A stretch of 64,000 nucleotides of DNA from Bacillus sp. FJAT-26390 (GTDB lineage: Bacteria; Bacillota; Bacilli; Paenibacillales; Paenibacillaceae): positions 165,569 to 229,568 of the forward strand of contig NZ_MAQX01000034.1 of the NCBI RefSeq assembly GCF_001682865.1, in the 5' to 3' direction. The notes under the pieces were generated by a model, which ran no database searches, was not told where the DNA came from, and worked only from the letters and a program-made list of their open reading frames with translations. Every line of letters starts with the position of its first letter. The stretch's first letter is position 1. Shown here one piece after another: positions 43,034 to 50,853 of this stretch. Made by a program: the position numbers and the translations under genes.

Positions 43034-43079
43034 AAAAACCGCCCTGCACTTCTTTTCAGAAGGAGAGGGCGGTTTTTTT
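43034..43079 (+). terminator. Terminator of the orphan response regulator
   Basis: AAAAACCGCCCT pairs with AGGGCGGTTTTT, with an inner CTTCTTTTCAGAAG stem-loop, then TTTTTTT. Confidence 0.93.
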
Positions 43080-43118
43080 GTCCCCTAGCTATACCATTAT
43101 AAAAGACGAAGCGGTTAA

Positions 43119-44204
43119 TTAACCGTTGCGCTTCTGGAAATCAACCATGAACTGTTGGAGCGCTTGGCAGCTCTCCAAAGGTACGGCATTATAAGTCGAA
43201 GCTCTAAGACCGCCAACATCGCGGTGTCCCTTCAGACCTACAAAACCTTCCTTCTCCGATTCTTTAACGAACAGATTCTCCAGCTCTTCGTTTTGAATGC
43301 GGAACGTAATATTCATAAGCGAACGGCTTTGCGGCTGCGCACAGCCGATGTAGAAGCCGCTGCTTTGATCGATTGTTTCATAGATCAGCTTCGTTTTATC
43401 GCGGTTGTACTGCTCAAGCTGAGCAACTCCGCCTTGGCCTTTAATCCACTCCAGAACAAGCTTCACCATGTAGACCGAGAAAGACGGCGGCGTATTGTAG
43501 AGCGAGCCGCTCTTCGCATGCGTGCTGTAACGGAACATGGTTGGAATCGTTTTAGAGCCATTTTCAACAAGATCTTTACGAATGATAACGACGGTTACGC
43601 CAGATGGCCCTAGATTTTTCTGTGCGCCGGCATAAATAACGCCAAATTTGCTCACATCGATTGGTCTGCTCAAAATATCGCTGGACATGTCCGCGATAAG
43701 CGGCACGTCTCCTGTGTCCGGGAACTCCTGGAACTGCGTTCCGCCGATCGTTTCATTCGAAGTAAGATGAACGTAGGAAGCATTGCTAGGTACTTCAATT
43801 TCCGACAAGGTTGGCATACGCATAAATTTGTCAGCTTCTGTCGAAGCTGAAATAACGGTTTCTCCGACAAGCTTCGCTTCTTTAAGCGCTTTGTCTGCCC
43901 AAGCACCAGTCATCACATACGCGCCTGGCTTGCCAGGCTGCAGGAGGTTAAGCGGAAGCATCGCGAACTGCGTGCTAGCGCCGCCTTGCAGCAGCAGCAC
44001 TTCATAATTTTCCGGAACGCCAAACAATTCACGAAGCAAAGCTTGCGAGTCGTTGTTCACTGCTTCATACAATTTGCTGCGGTGAGACATTTCCATAATG
44101 GACATCCCAGCGCCTTGATAATCAACAAATTGCTCCTGTGCTTGCTTCAGTACCTCGAGTGGTATTGCGGCTGGTCCTGCATTAAAATTAAATGCTCGTG
44201 TCAT
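43119..44204 (-). CDS. serC: Phosphoserine aminotransferase
   Basis: A 361-residue PLP enzyme making 3-phosphoserine from 3-phosphohydroxypyruvate and glutamate. N-terminus RAFNFNAGPAAIPLEVL, the sequence MSHRSKLYEAV, and PLP lysine in VIYAGAQKNLGPSGVTVVII (Lys about 196) identify it. The last codons end the gene about 40 bases downstream of the regulator terminator. Serine and one-carbon supply; single-gene unit. Confidence 0.95.
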   Translation of the reverse strand: MTRAFNFNAGPAAIPLEVLKQAQEQFVDYQGAGMSIMEMSHRSKLYEAVNNDSQALLRELFGVPENYEVLLLQGGASTQFAMLPLNLLQPGKPGAYVMTGAWADKALKEAKLVGETVISASTEADKFMRMPTLSEIEVPSNASYVHLTSNETIGGTQFQEFPDTGDVPLIADMSSDILSRPIDVSKFGVIYAGAQKNLGPSGVTVVIIRKDLVENGSKTIPTMFRYSTHAKSGSLYNTPPSFSVYMVKLVLEWIKGQGGVAQLEQYNRDKTKLIYETIDQSSGFYIGCAQPQSRSLMNITFRIQNEELENLFVKESEKEGFVGLKGHRDVGGLRASTYNAVPLESCQALQQFMVDFQKRNG

Positions 44205-44370
44205 CTTCGGATACCCACCTCTGTTTCTTTATTTATGATATGGCTATGATAGCAATTTTGAAGGTCCGCATCAAGTATATTCCGCATATTAAAATAATAA
44301 AAAGTCGAACGTATGTCGAATTACTGACAAAGAATATTCGGTTTTCGTTCATCATTTCTTTACAATGCAT

Positions 44371-44400
44371 AAAAAAACGGGCCCTAGAAGGACCCGTTTC
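44371..44400 (-). terminator. Terminator of glnA
   Basis: AAACGGG/CCCGTTT stem with inner CCT/AGG, followed on the minus strand by seven T residues. Confidence 0.9.
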
Positions 44401-44422
44401 TTATAATTCTTAAACGATCGGA

Positions 44423-45847
44423 TTAGCAATCGTAGTAAAGGCTGAACTCATGCGGATGAATGCGGATTGCCACAGCTTTAGCTTCTTGGCGTTTGATTGC
44501 TACATAGTTCTCGATGAATTCTTGCGTAAATACGCCGCCTTCTGTCAAGAACTCGGAATCAGCCTCAAGAGCGTTAAGCGCTTCGTCAAGCGTTCCAGGA
44601 ACGCTGCGAATTTCTTTTTTCTCTTCTTCTGGCAATTCGTAGATGTTTTTGTCGAAAGGACCGTAACCAAGAGCTACCGGATCAAGCTTGCGCTTGATGC
44701 CGTCCAAACCAGCAAGCAGCATAGCTGCAAATGCAAGGTAAGGGTTAGCCGTGTTATCCGGCGTACGGAATTCGATACGACAGCCTTTAGGCGTTACAGC
44801 TGCAATCGGAATACGAATCGCTGCAGAACGGTTACCTTTCGAGAATACAAGGTTAACCGGCGCTTCGTAACCAGGCACAAGGCGTTTGAACGAGTTCGTG
44901 CTCGGGTTAGTGATCGCGATCAATGCAGGCGCGTGGTAAAGTACGCCTCCGATATAGTGCATAGCTAGTTCGCTAAGGTTTGCGTATGCGCCTTTATCGT
45001 AGAACAAAGGAGCATCGCCGTTGAAGATAGAAGTATGAACGTGCATACCGCTACCGTTGTCACCGAATAGCGGCTTCGGCATGAAAGTAGCCGTTTTGCC
45101 GTATTGGCGAGCTGTATTATGAATGATGTATTTGAATTTCATTAGGTTGTCAGCTGTTTTAGTAAGCGTATCGAAACGGAAGTTAATTTCGGCTTGGCCA
45201 GCTGTTGCAACTTCATGGTGATGACGTTCTACGCGAAGACCCGATTCTTGCAAAAGGCGAACCATTTCGCTGCGGATATCTTGTTGGGAGTCAACTGGAG
45301 CTACCGGAACGTAGCCGCCTTTAACCGGAATTTTGGAACCAAGGTTGCCGCCTTCTTCTTTGCGGTTCGTGTTCCAGCCAGCTTCCTCGGATTCAACCAT
45401 GTAAGAGGAAGAATTCATTGAGCTTTCATAGCGAACTTCGTCGAAGATGAAAAATTCAGGCTCAGGCGCGAAAAATGCTGTCGTACCAACGCCAGTTGTT
45501 TGAAGATACTCTTCAGCCTTTTGAGCGATGCTGCGCGGATCGCGGTCATAACGTTCGCCTTCAGGCGTATGAATATTACACATAATGTTTAGTGTAGGGT
45601 GATCAGTGAAAGGATCGATAAATACGGATTCTGTATCTGGGATCATAACCATATCGGAATTCTCAATACCGCGGAAACCGTGAATGGAAGAACCGTCGAA
45701 TGCTACCCCATTTACGAAAGTATCAGCGTCAACCTCTGCTGCCGGTAGTGTAATGTGGTGTGCATGACCTAGAAGATCCACGAAGCGGAAATCTACAAAC
45801 TGAATGCTGTTTTCTTTAATATTGTCCAAAACATTTTGAACTGACAT
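44423..45847 (-). CDS. glnA: Glutamine synthetase, type I, long form
   Basis: A 474-residue GlnA making glutamine from glutamate, ammonia and ATP. Signatures: FDGSSIHGFRGIENSDM, PEPEFFIFDE, NGSGMHVHTSIF, NPSTNSFKRLVPGYEAPV and RIPI. It is longer than the 444-residue B. subtilis enzyme, and the site that is adenylylated in the beta subtype (enterobacterial NLYDLP) reads NIYELP with Tyr retained; typical alpha forms differ. The last part ends FSLYYDC. ATG 45847 has GGAGGAAATATTA. GlnR-type box and a promoter upstream. No GlnE gene is visible here. Confidence 0.94.
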   Translation of the reverse strand: MSVQNVLDNIKENSIQFVDFRFVDLLGHAHHITLPAAEVDADTFVNGVAFDGSSIHGFRGIENSDMVMIPDTESVFIDPFTDHPTLNIMCNIHTPEGERYDRDPRSIAQKAEEYLQTTGVGTTAFFAPEPEFFIFDEVRYESSMNSSSYMVESEEAGWNTNRKEEGGNLGSKIPVKGGYVPVAPVDSQQDIRSEMVRLLQESGLRVERHHHEVATAGQAEINFRFDTLTKTADNLMKFKYIIHNTARQYGKTATFMPKPLFGDNGSGMHVHTSIFNGDAPLFYDKGAYANLSELAMHYIGGVLYHAPALIAITNPSTNSFKRLVPGYEAPVNLVFSKGNRSAAIRIPIAAVTPKGCRIEFRTPDNTANPYLAFAAMLLAGLDGIKRKLDPVALGYGPFDKNIYELPEEEKKEIRSVPGTLDEALNALEADSEFLTEGGVFTQEFIENYVAIKRQEAKAVAIRIHPHEFSLYYDC

Positions 45848-45882
45848 TAATATTTCCTCCATTTCCGAACATTAGCGTAGTG

Positions 45883-45901
45883 TTGAACAGGTATTGTTCA
45901 A
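45883..45901. repeat. TTGAACA inverted repeat in the glnA leader
   Basis: TTGAACAGGTATTGTTCAA: 7-bp arms, 5-base centre, placed downstream of the predicted glnA start site. The same arms TGAACA/TGTTCA recur at 46005-46018. Could be a regulator site or an RNA stem. Confidence 0.65.
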
Positions 45902-45925
45902 TTATTGCTCCAAATCCATGTCGTT

Positions 45926-45955
45926 ATTATAAAACTAGCCTTCAATCTCCGTCAA
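45926..45955 (-). promoter_or_regulatory. Promoter of glnA
   Basis: Minus-strand TTGACG (45955-45950), 18 bases, TATAAT (45931-45926). Confidence 0.75.
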
Positions 45956-45983
45956 TAGCTATGTAAGGTATTTTTTGTAGCTA

Positions 45984-46000
45984 TGTCAGCTATACTTACA
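45984..46000. promoter_or_regulatory. GlnR/TnrA box upstream of glnA
   Basis: TGTCAGCTATACTTACA matches the GlnR/TnrA consensus TGTNA-N7-TNACA exactly. Its centre is about 70 bases upstream of the predicted start site. Confidence 0.8.
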
Positions 46001-46004
46001 AGTT

Positions 46005-46018
46005 TGAACAGTTGTTCA
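46005..46018. repeat. Second TGAACA inverted repeat upstream of glnA
   Basis: TGAACAGTTGTTCA, arms identical to the repeat at 45883-45901 but with a 2-base centre, adjacent to the GlnR box. Confidence 0.55.
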
Positions 46019-46041
46019 CAATTCCTCCTTAATAGGCAATC

Positions 46042-46086
46042 AAAAAGCCGCGCAGCCCTTGATTGATATAGGCTTAACGGCTTTTT
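46042..46086 (-). terminator. Terminator of aroF
   Basis: AAAAAGCCG pairs with CGGCTTTTT, with an inner imperfect stem, about 85 bases after the aroF stop. Confidence 0.8.
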
Positions 46087-46168
46087 GTCAATGTAAGCTC
46101 TTACTTAGATCGGCAAACATGAAAAAGCCATGCCATCCTCGGACGGCAAAGCTTATTCATCAACTAGA

Positions 46169-47230
46169 TTAGATTTTCCATTCCTTGAACGCTTCTGCTG
46201 GCGCTTTAGGGGTATCGAATTGCTTGCCGACAATCGGAGCCAGCTGCTCAAGATCCTTCAGCAGGTTGGCGAATTGATCTGGGAATAACGATTGTACGCC
46301 ATCGCCAGTCATCGAGTTGTCAGGATCGGTATGCATTTCAACGATAAGACCGTTTGCTCCTGCCGCTACCGAAGCTTTGGACATCGGCTCTACCAGCTCG
46401 CGGCGGCCCGTGCCATGGCTTGGATCTGATATAACCGGCAAATGGCTGAGAGATTGAAGCACTGGAATAGCCGACAAATCTAATGTATTGCGCGTGTAAG
46501 TCTCGAACGTTCGGATTCCGCGCTCGCAGAGCATAACGTTTGGATTTCCGCCTGCCAAAATGTATTCAGCGGCATTTAAGAACTCATCATAGGTTGAACT
46601 GAAACCACGCTTAAGCAGCACTGGCGTTTGAATCGTGCCAAGCTTGCGAAGCAAATCAAAGTTTTGCATGTTGCGCGTTCCCACTTGAAGGATGTCGGCG
46701 TACTCTGCGCAGACATCTACATACTCAGGCGTCATAACCTCCGTGATCGTTAGAAGCCCATGCTTCTTGCCTGCTTCCGCCATCATGACAAGTCCTTCTA
46801 CGCCTACGCCTTGGAAGCTGTAAGGCCCTGTACGCGGCTTGAAGGCGCCGCCTCGCAGTACCTGACCTCCAGCAGCCTTAACCAGGCGAGCGATCTCATC
46901 GATTTGCTCCGGAGTCTCAACCGCACATGGACCGCCCATAATAACGAGGTTGCTTCCGCCGATCTTTACCCCTTTAATATCAATAACCGTGTCGTCCGGA
47001 TGAAAGTCACGGCTCGCTAGCTTGTAAGATTTTGAAATTTTAATCACGTTCTCTACACCTTTCATTTGACGCAAATGCTCCGCTAGCGTTGGCTCGGCTT
47101 TACCGATAATTCCGATAACCGTCCGATCCGTCCCTCTTGATACATGCGCCTGCACACCTGCTCTTTCAATATGGGCAACAATTTCTGAAATACGGTCTTC
47201 TGCAATGTTTGCATTTGTAATCACGATCAT
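46169..47230 (-). CDS. aroF: 3-deoxy-7-phosphoheptulonate (DAHP) synthase, type I-beta
   Basis: A 353-residue first enzyme of the shikimate pathway. An N-terminal ferredoxin-like domain (about 1-75, MIVITNANIAEDRISEIVAHI) precedes the barrel with VIMGGPCAVE, RGGAFKPRTGPYSFQG and SDPSHGTGRREL. No chorismate mutase domain is fused. ATG 47230 follows AAGGAGTGGTCCCT. Upstream lies an 8-bp tandem repeat. Confidence 0.95.
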   Translation of the reverse strand: MIVITNANIAEDRISEIVAHIERAGVQAHVSRGTDRTVIGIIGKAEPTLAEHLRQMKGVENVIKISKSYKLASRDFHPDDTVIDIKGVKIGGSNLVIMGGPCAVETPEQIDEIARLVKAAGGQVLRGGAFKPRTGPYSFQGVGVEGLVMMAEAGKKHGLLTITEVMTPEYVDVCAEYADILQVGTRNMQNFDLLRKLGTIQTPVLLKRGFSSTYDEFLNAAEYILAGGNPNVMLCERGIRTFETYTRNTLDLSAIPVLQSLSHLPVISDPSHGTGRRELVEPMSKASVAAGANGLIVEMHTDPDNSMTGDGVQSLFPDQFANLLKDLEQLAPIVGKQFDTPKAPAEAFKEWKI

Positions 47231-47340
47231 AGGGACCACTCCTTAAAAGTTTTGTAAAACCATTAATACGAAAGCATACGCTTAGTTTTGTGATGTTTAA
47301 CTTACTTCGTAAGCATTTGCTTGGATTTGTATTCGCACTT

Positions 47341-47388
47341 CAACGCTTATACGCTTTATAGCTTTTATGCTTCGTAGCTTCTACGCTT
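47341..47388. repeat. Six exact-period 8-bp repeats, NNNNGCTT, upstream of aroF
   Basis: The units read CAACGCTT, ATACGCTT, TATAGCTT, TTATGCTT, CGTAGCTT, CTACGCTT, all ending GCTT; a looser copy (TTCGCACTT) precedes. They lie 110-160 bases upstream of the aroF start codon. Function not evident. Confidence 0.8.
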
Positions 47389-47522
47389 TTAATCACTAAA
47401 GTAAATATACAAGATAAGCTGCTTTCCGTCAACCCATCTCCCTCAAAAAAAGAGGAAAACAAACTTCCCATGCCAAAAATCTCACGGAAAGCTCATCATT
47501 CCTCATCGGTTGAAACGATTAT

Positions 47523-48509
47523 TTATTCGGATTTCTCTGCTGTTGCCGTAGCGGAAGGCGTAGGTGCCGACTTCACTCGCACGTTCGGGAGCAGCTTATT
47601 CATGTTAACCGTACGGCGGATTTCCCAAGTATCCGGATTATTGTGGTCATACTGCTCCAAATAGGTGATAACCTCTTTGGTCAGCGGCGTCGGAGTGGAT
47701 GCGCCGGATGTAACCGCTACCCGGTCAACTCCTTTGAGCCACTCCTGCTCGATCTCAGACACATCGGATACCCGGTAAGCTTTGACGCCGGCAATTTCCT
47801 CCGACACCTGAGCGAGACGGTTCGAGTTGTTGCTTCTTGGATCGCCAACAACGATGCATAGCTGCGCTTCGCCCGCTTGCTCGGCAACCGCTTCCTGGCG
47901 AACCTGTGTAGCTAAACAAATCTCATTATGGACCTCAGCTGTCGGATAGCGCTCGCTAAGACGGCTAATAATATGGCGTATATCCCACTGCGACATCGTC
48001 GTTTGGTTCGTAATGATGATGCGTCCTTCCGGCACGTTCAGCGCATCGATCTCCTCTTCGCGCTCAATGAGGTGTACCTGATCAGGCGCAACGCCGATCG
48101 CGCCTTCCGGCTCAGGGTGGCCTTTTTTGCCGATATAAATAATATGATAACCCTCTGCCGACTTCGCGCGAATTAAATCATGCGTTCTCGTTACGTCCGG
48201 GCATGTCGCGTCAACGACGGACAGACCTTTGTCGCGGGCGCGCTGACGAACTTCTGGAGACACGCCATGCGCGGTGAAAATGACGGTGCCTTGTTCGATT
48301 TGATCCAAAATATCGAGGCGGTTCGCGCCATCAAGCGTAATGACGCCTTCCTGCTCGAAAGCCTCGGTTACATGCGCATTATGAACGATCATGCCTAATA
48401 TATAAATAGGCCGCGGAAGCTCTAAATTTTTGGCCGTCTGCAAAGCCAGCACCATCGCATCGACGACGCCATAGCAATAGCCACGCGGTGATATTCTTAC
48501 GATTTCCAT
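47523..48509 (-). CDS. ispH: 4-hydroxy-3-methylbut-2-enyl diphosphate reductase
   Basis: A 328-residue Fe-S enzyme completing the non-mevalonate isoprenoid pathway. The three cluster Cys lie in PRGYCYGVVDAM, DATCPDVTR and NEICLATQ. Also FTAHGVSPEVR, GKKGHPEPEG and SGASTPTPLTKEVI. ATG 48509 preferred. The C-terminal tail is Thr/Ala-rich. The ORF extends 57 bases upstream without support. Confidence 0.95.
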   Translation of the reverse strand: MEIVRISPRGYCYGVVDAMVLALQTAKNLELPRPIYILGMIVHNAHVTEAFEQEGVITLDGANRLDILDQIEQGTVIFTAHGVSPEVRQRARDKGLSVVDATCPDVTRTHDLIRAKSAEGYHIIYIGKKGHPEPEGAIGVAPDQVHLIEREEEIDALNVPEGRIIITNQTTMSQWDIRHIISRLSERYPTAEVHNEICLATQVRQEAVAEQAGEAQLCIVVGDPRSNNSNRLAQVSEEIAGVKAYRVSDVSEIEQEWLKGVDRVAVTSGASTPTPLTKEVITYLEQYDHNNPDTWEIRRTVNMNKLLPNVRVKSAPTPSATATAEKSE

Positions 48510-48555
48510 TCCTTGCACCTGCTTTCTGACCGGATATGCGTCATTATCATATTTC

Positions 48556-50073
48556 CTATATTTCATCCGTTGCTACTATTATAGACGAATGAGACGTGTC
48601 AGAAAAGGTTATAGGAAGCCAGATTGTAAACTTCGTTCCATCTCCCTCCCTAGTCGTCACTTCCACAGACCCTTGGTGCTCGTCAATAATCCATTTTGCG
48701 ATCGATAAGCCAAGCCCCGTTCCGACCGTAACGCCCCTTGATTCATCCGCCCGATAGAACCGATTGAAAATATTTGGGATTTCCTCCGGATTCATGCCGA
48801 TGCCTGTGTCTTGTACCACAAAACCGATTTGTTGATCATTCCGTATCGCGCTAAGCTCGATGGAGCCCTCCGGCGTATATTTGAATGCATTCTCGATAAA
48901 AATAAACAGCAGCTGCTGCAAATAGTTATGATTCGCATTGACTCGCACGCCTTCTAATGCGGACAGATCTCCCACTCGCCATTCAGCTGAACGCGGAAGC
49001 AGCTGCGCTCTTCGCACAACCTCCTCCGTAAGCGGCAGCAGGTCAAGCGGCGTTTTCTCCATCGTATAGCCCGCATCGGCTCTAGCTAACGCGAGCAGAT
49101 CATTTACGAGCGTGCTCATGCGGATCGCCTCAGCCGAAATGTCGCTCATCGCTTCCTTGGAAAGCTCATAACGATCGGAATCTAGCGGCAGCCACTCGCC
49201 CGTATCGCCATCCCGGTTCGTCTCCTTCACCTTCGTCCACATCCGCTCCAAGAGCTCAATATTTCCGCGAATCGTCGTAAGCGGCGTTCGCAGCTCATGC
49301 GAAGCATCCGATACGAATCTGCGCTGCGCCATATAGGCTTCGTCAAGCTCATTATAGGCCATTTCCAGACGGGCAAGCATCACGTTCAGCGTGCTTACCA
49401 GCCTTCCGATCTCATCATTTGGCCCGAGTGCCGGAATTCGCACGCTAAGATCGGAGCCGTTCTCAATTTGCTCCGTCGCGCGAATGACACGTTCGATCGG
49501 ACGAAGCGCTTGGCGAGCTATAAATAAACCGACCGTGAAGGCGATAAATACAACAACTAATGAAGAGAAAATTAATATCGTACGAAGGCCGCTCAAAAAC
49601 CTTTCCTCATTATAGGAAAACACGCCCGTTTGCACCAAACCTACTAGACTATTGTCTTTCTTCAAATAAATAGGCCGCTGAAACGTGAGCATATCATATT
49701 TTTTATCGTTAATCGTAACCTTTACCTTCACAAAACCTTCCTTAGGTTTGCTCTTTGCATCCGCATAGGGAATAACAAATTCATATGGGAAGTTATTAGA
49801 CTGCGTAATCGCGCGTTCCTTATAGTTTACTAATTGGATATACATGTCCTTCTGATCGATTTGGAACTGCGGCCCCACAAACAAATCAAGCTTTTTATCC
49901 AAAAAATTCGTCGAGCCTAAAACTTCAATTTTGCTGTCTTGAACCCGGATCTGCTGCTTTATTTCCGCATAGGTGTTCCAGTTTACGAAGAAGTAAATAC
50001 AGATGCCAATGACGATCATCGTTACCGCGAGCAGGCCTGAAATCCAAAGCGTCAGCCGAAGCCTGATAGACAT
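48556..50073 (-). CDS. Sensor histidine kinase with HAMP domain
   Basis: A 505-residue membrane kinase. Two spans (about 8-30 and 165-187) flank an extracytoplasmic region. HAMP (about 188-245), HisKA with H-box FVSDASHELRTPLTTIRGN, N-box FIFIENAFKYTPEG and G-box GTGLGLSIAKW follow. ATG 50073 has GGAGAGG upstream. Starts 4 bases after the response regulator gene stop; partner of that regulator, downstream of an HtrA protease, a typical envelope-stress arrangement. Confidence 0.92.
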   Translation of the reverse strand: MSIRLRLTLWISGLLAVTMIVIGICIYFFVNWNTYAEIKQQIRVQDSKIEVLGSTNFLDKKLDLFVGPQFQIDQKDMYIQLVNYKERAITQSNNFPYEFVIPYADAKSKPKEGFVKVKVTINDKKYDMLTFQRPIYLKKDNSLVGLVQTGVFSYNEERFLSGLRTILIFSSLVVVFIAFTVGLFIARQALRPIERVIRATEQIENGSDLSVRIPALGPNDEIGRLVSTLNVMLARLEMAYNELDEAYMAQRRFVSDASHELRTPLTTIRGNIELLERMWTKVKETNRDGDTGEWLPLDSDRYELSKEAMSDISAEAIRMSTLVNDLLALARADAGYTMEKTPLDLLPLTEEVVRRAQLLPRSAEWRVGDLSALEGVRVNANHNYLQQLLFIFIENAFKYTPEGSIELSAIRNDQQIGFVVQDTGIGMNPEEIPNIFNRFYRADESRGVTVGTGLGLSIAKWIIDEHQGSVEVTTREGDGTKFTIWLPITFSDTSHSSIIVATDEI

Positions 50074-50077
50074 ATGC

Positions 50078-50770
50078 TTAACCTGCCTCTCCGCGTAGCA
50101 CATAGCCGGTGCCGCGAACCGTCTGAATAAGACGGTTCTTGCCTCCGTCCTCTACCTTCTGGCGCAGCATCGCGATGTACACCTCCAGAACATTCGATTC
50201 TCCGCTGAAGTCATAACCCCATATTTTCTCCATAATCGCATCACGCGTAAGGACGCGGCGCGGATTCTGCATGAACAAAAGAAGCAAATCGTATTCCTTG
50301 GACGTGAGCTCAATCCGCCGTCCGGAGCGGACCGCTTCCCTAGCATCCATGTCCAAAATTAAATCCTCATAGAGCAGCTGATTGCTAGATTTCTCGATCT
50401 TATCGGATTTGCGCCGCAGCAGCGCCCGCGCACGCGCCAGCAGCTCCTCAAGCGCAAAGGGCTTGACCAAATAGTCGTCAGCGCCAAGATCTAGACCCTT
50501 CACGCGATCGATCACGTCATCCTTCGCCGTTAGCATCATAATCGGCACCGTGCTTCCGCTCTCGCGCACGCGGCGGCAAACCTCCCAGCCATCCACCTGC
50601 GGCATCATGACATCAAGTATAAGCAAATCGGGCTCTGTCTTAAGGAGTACCTTAAGCCCTTCCATCCCGTTTGACGCCGTAGTTACCTCATACCCTTCGA
50701 AGGCTAAACTTCTGCGAAGCAAAGAAATAATTTTATCATCGTCATCTACTACTACTATATGTTGTCTCAT
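50078..50770 (-). CDS. OmpR-family response regulator (MprA/CssR-like)
   Basis: A 230-residue regulator: receiver (VVVDDDDKIISLL, Asp in LILDVMMPQVDGWE, KPFALEEL) and winged helix (LTSKEYDLLLLFMQNPRRVLTRDAIMEKIWGY, ESNVLEVYIAMLRQKVED). ATG 50770 follows GAGGGGGACAAGCAG. Between htrA and the cognate kinase. The order htrA, regulator, kinase parallels the htrA-cssRS stress system, but orthology is not claimed. Confidence 0.92.
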   Translation of the reverse strand: MRQHIVVVDDDDKIISLLRRSLAFEGYEVTTASNGMEGLKVLLKTEPDLLILDVMMPQVDGWEVCRRVRESGSTVPIMMLTAKDDVIDRVKGLDLGADDYLVKPFALEELLARARALLRRKSDKIEKSSNQLLYEDLILDMDAREAVRSGRRIELTSKEYDLLLLFMQNPRRVLTRDAIMEKIWGYDFSGESNVLEVYIAMLRQKVEDGGKNRLIQTVRGTGYVLRGEAG

Positions 50771-50853
50771 CTGCTTGTCCCCCTCTATTTGCAGCAAAAA
50801 ACGCAGAGCATGCTGTCTCTCTGCGCCTTTTGTTTCCATCCATTGCTTAACCT

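Noticed and set aside
47341..47388. Octamer array as a CRISPR
   Set aside because: Units are 8 bp with no separate spacers and no cas genes.
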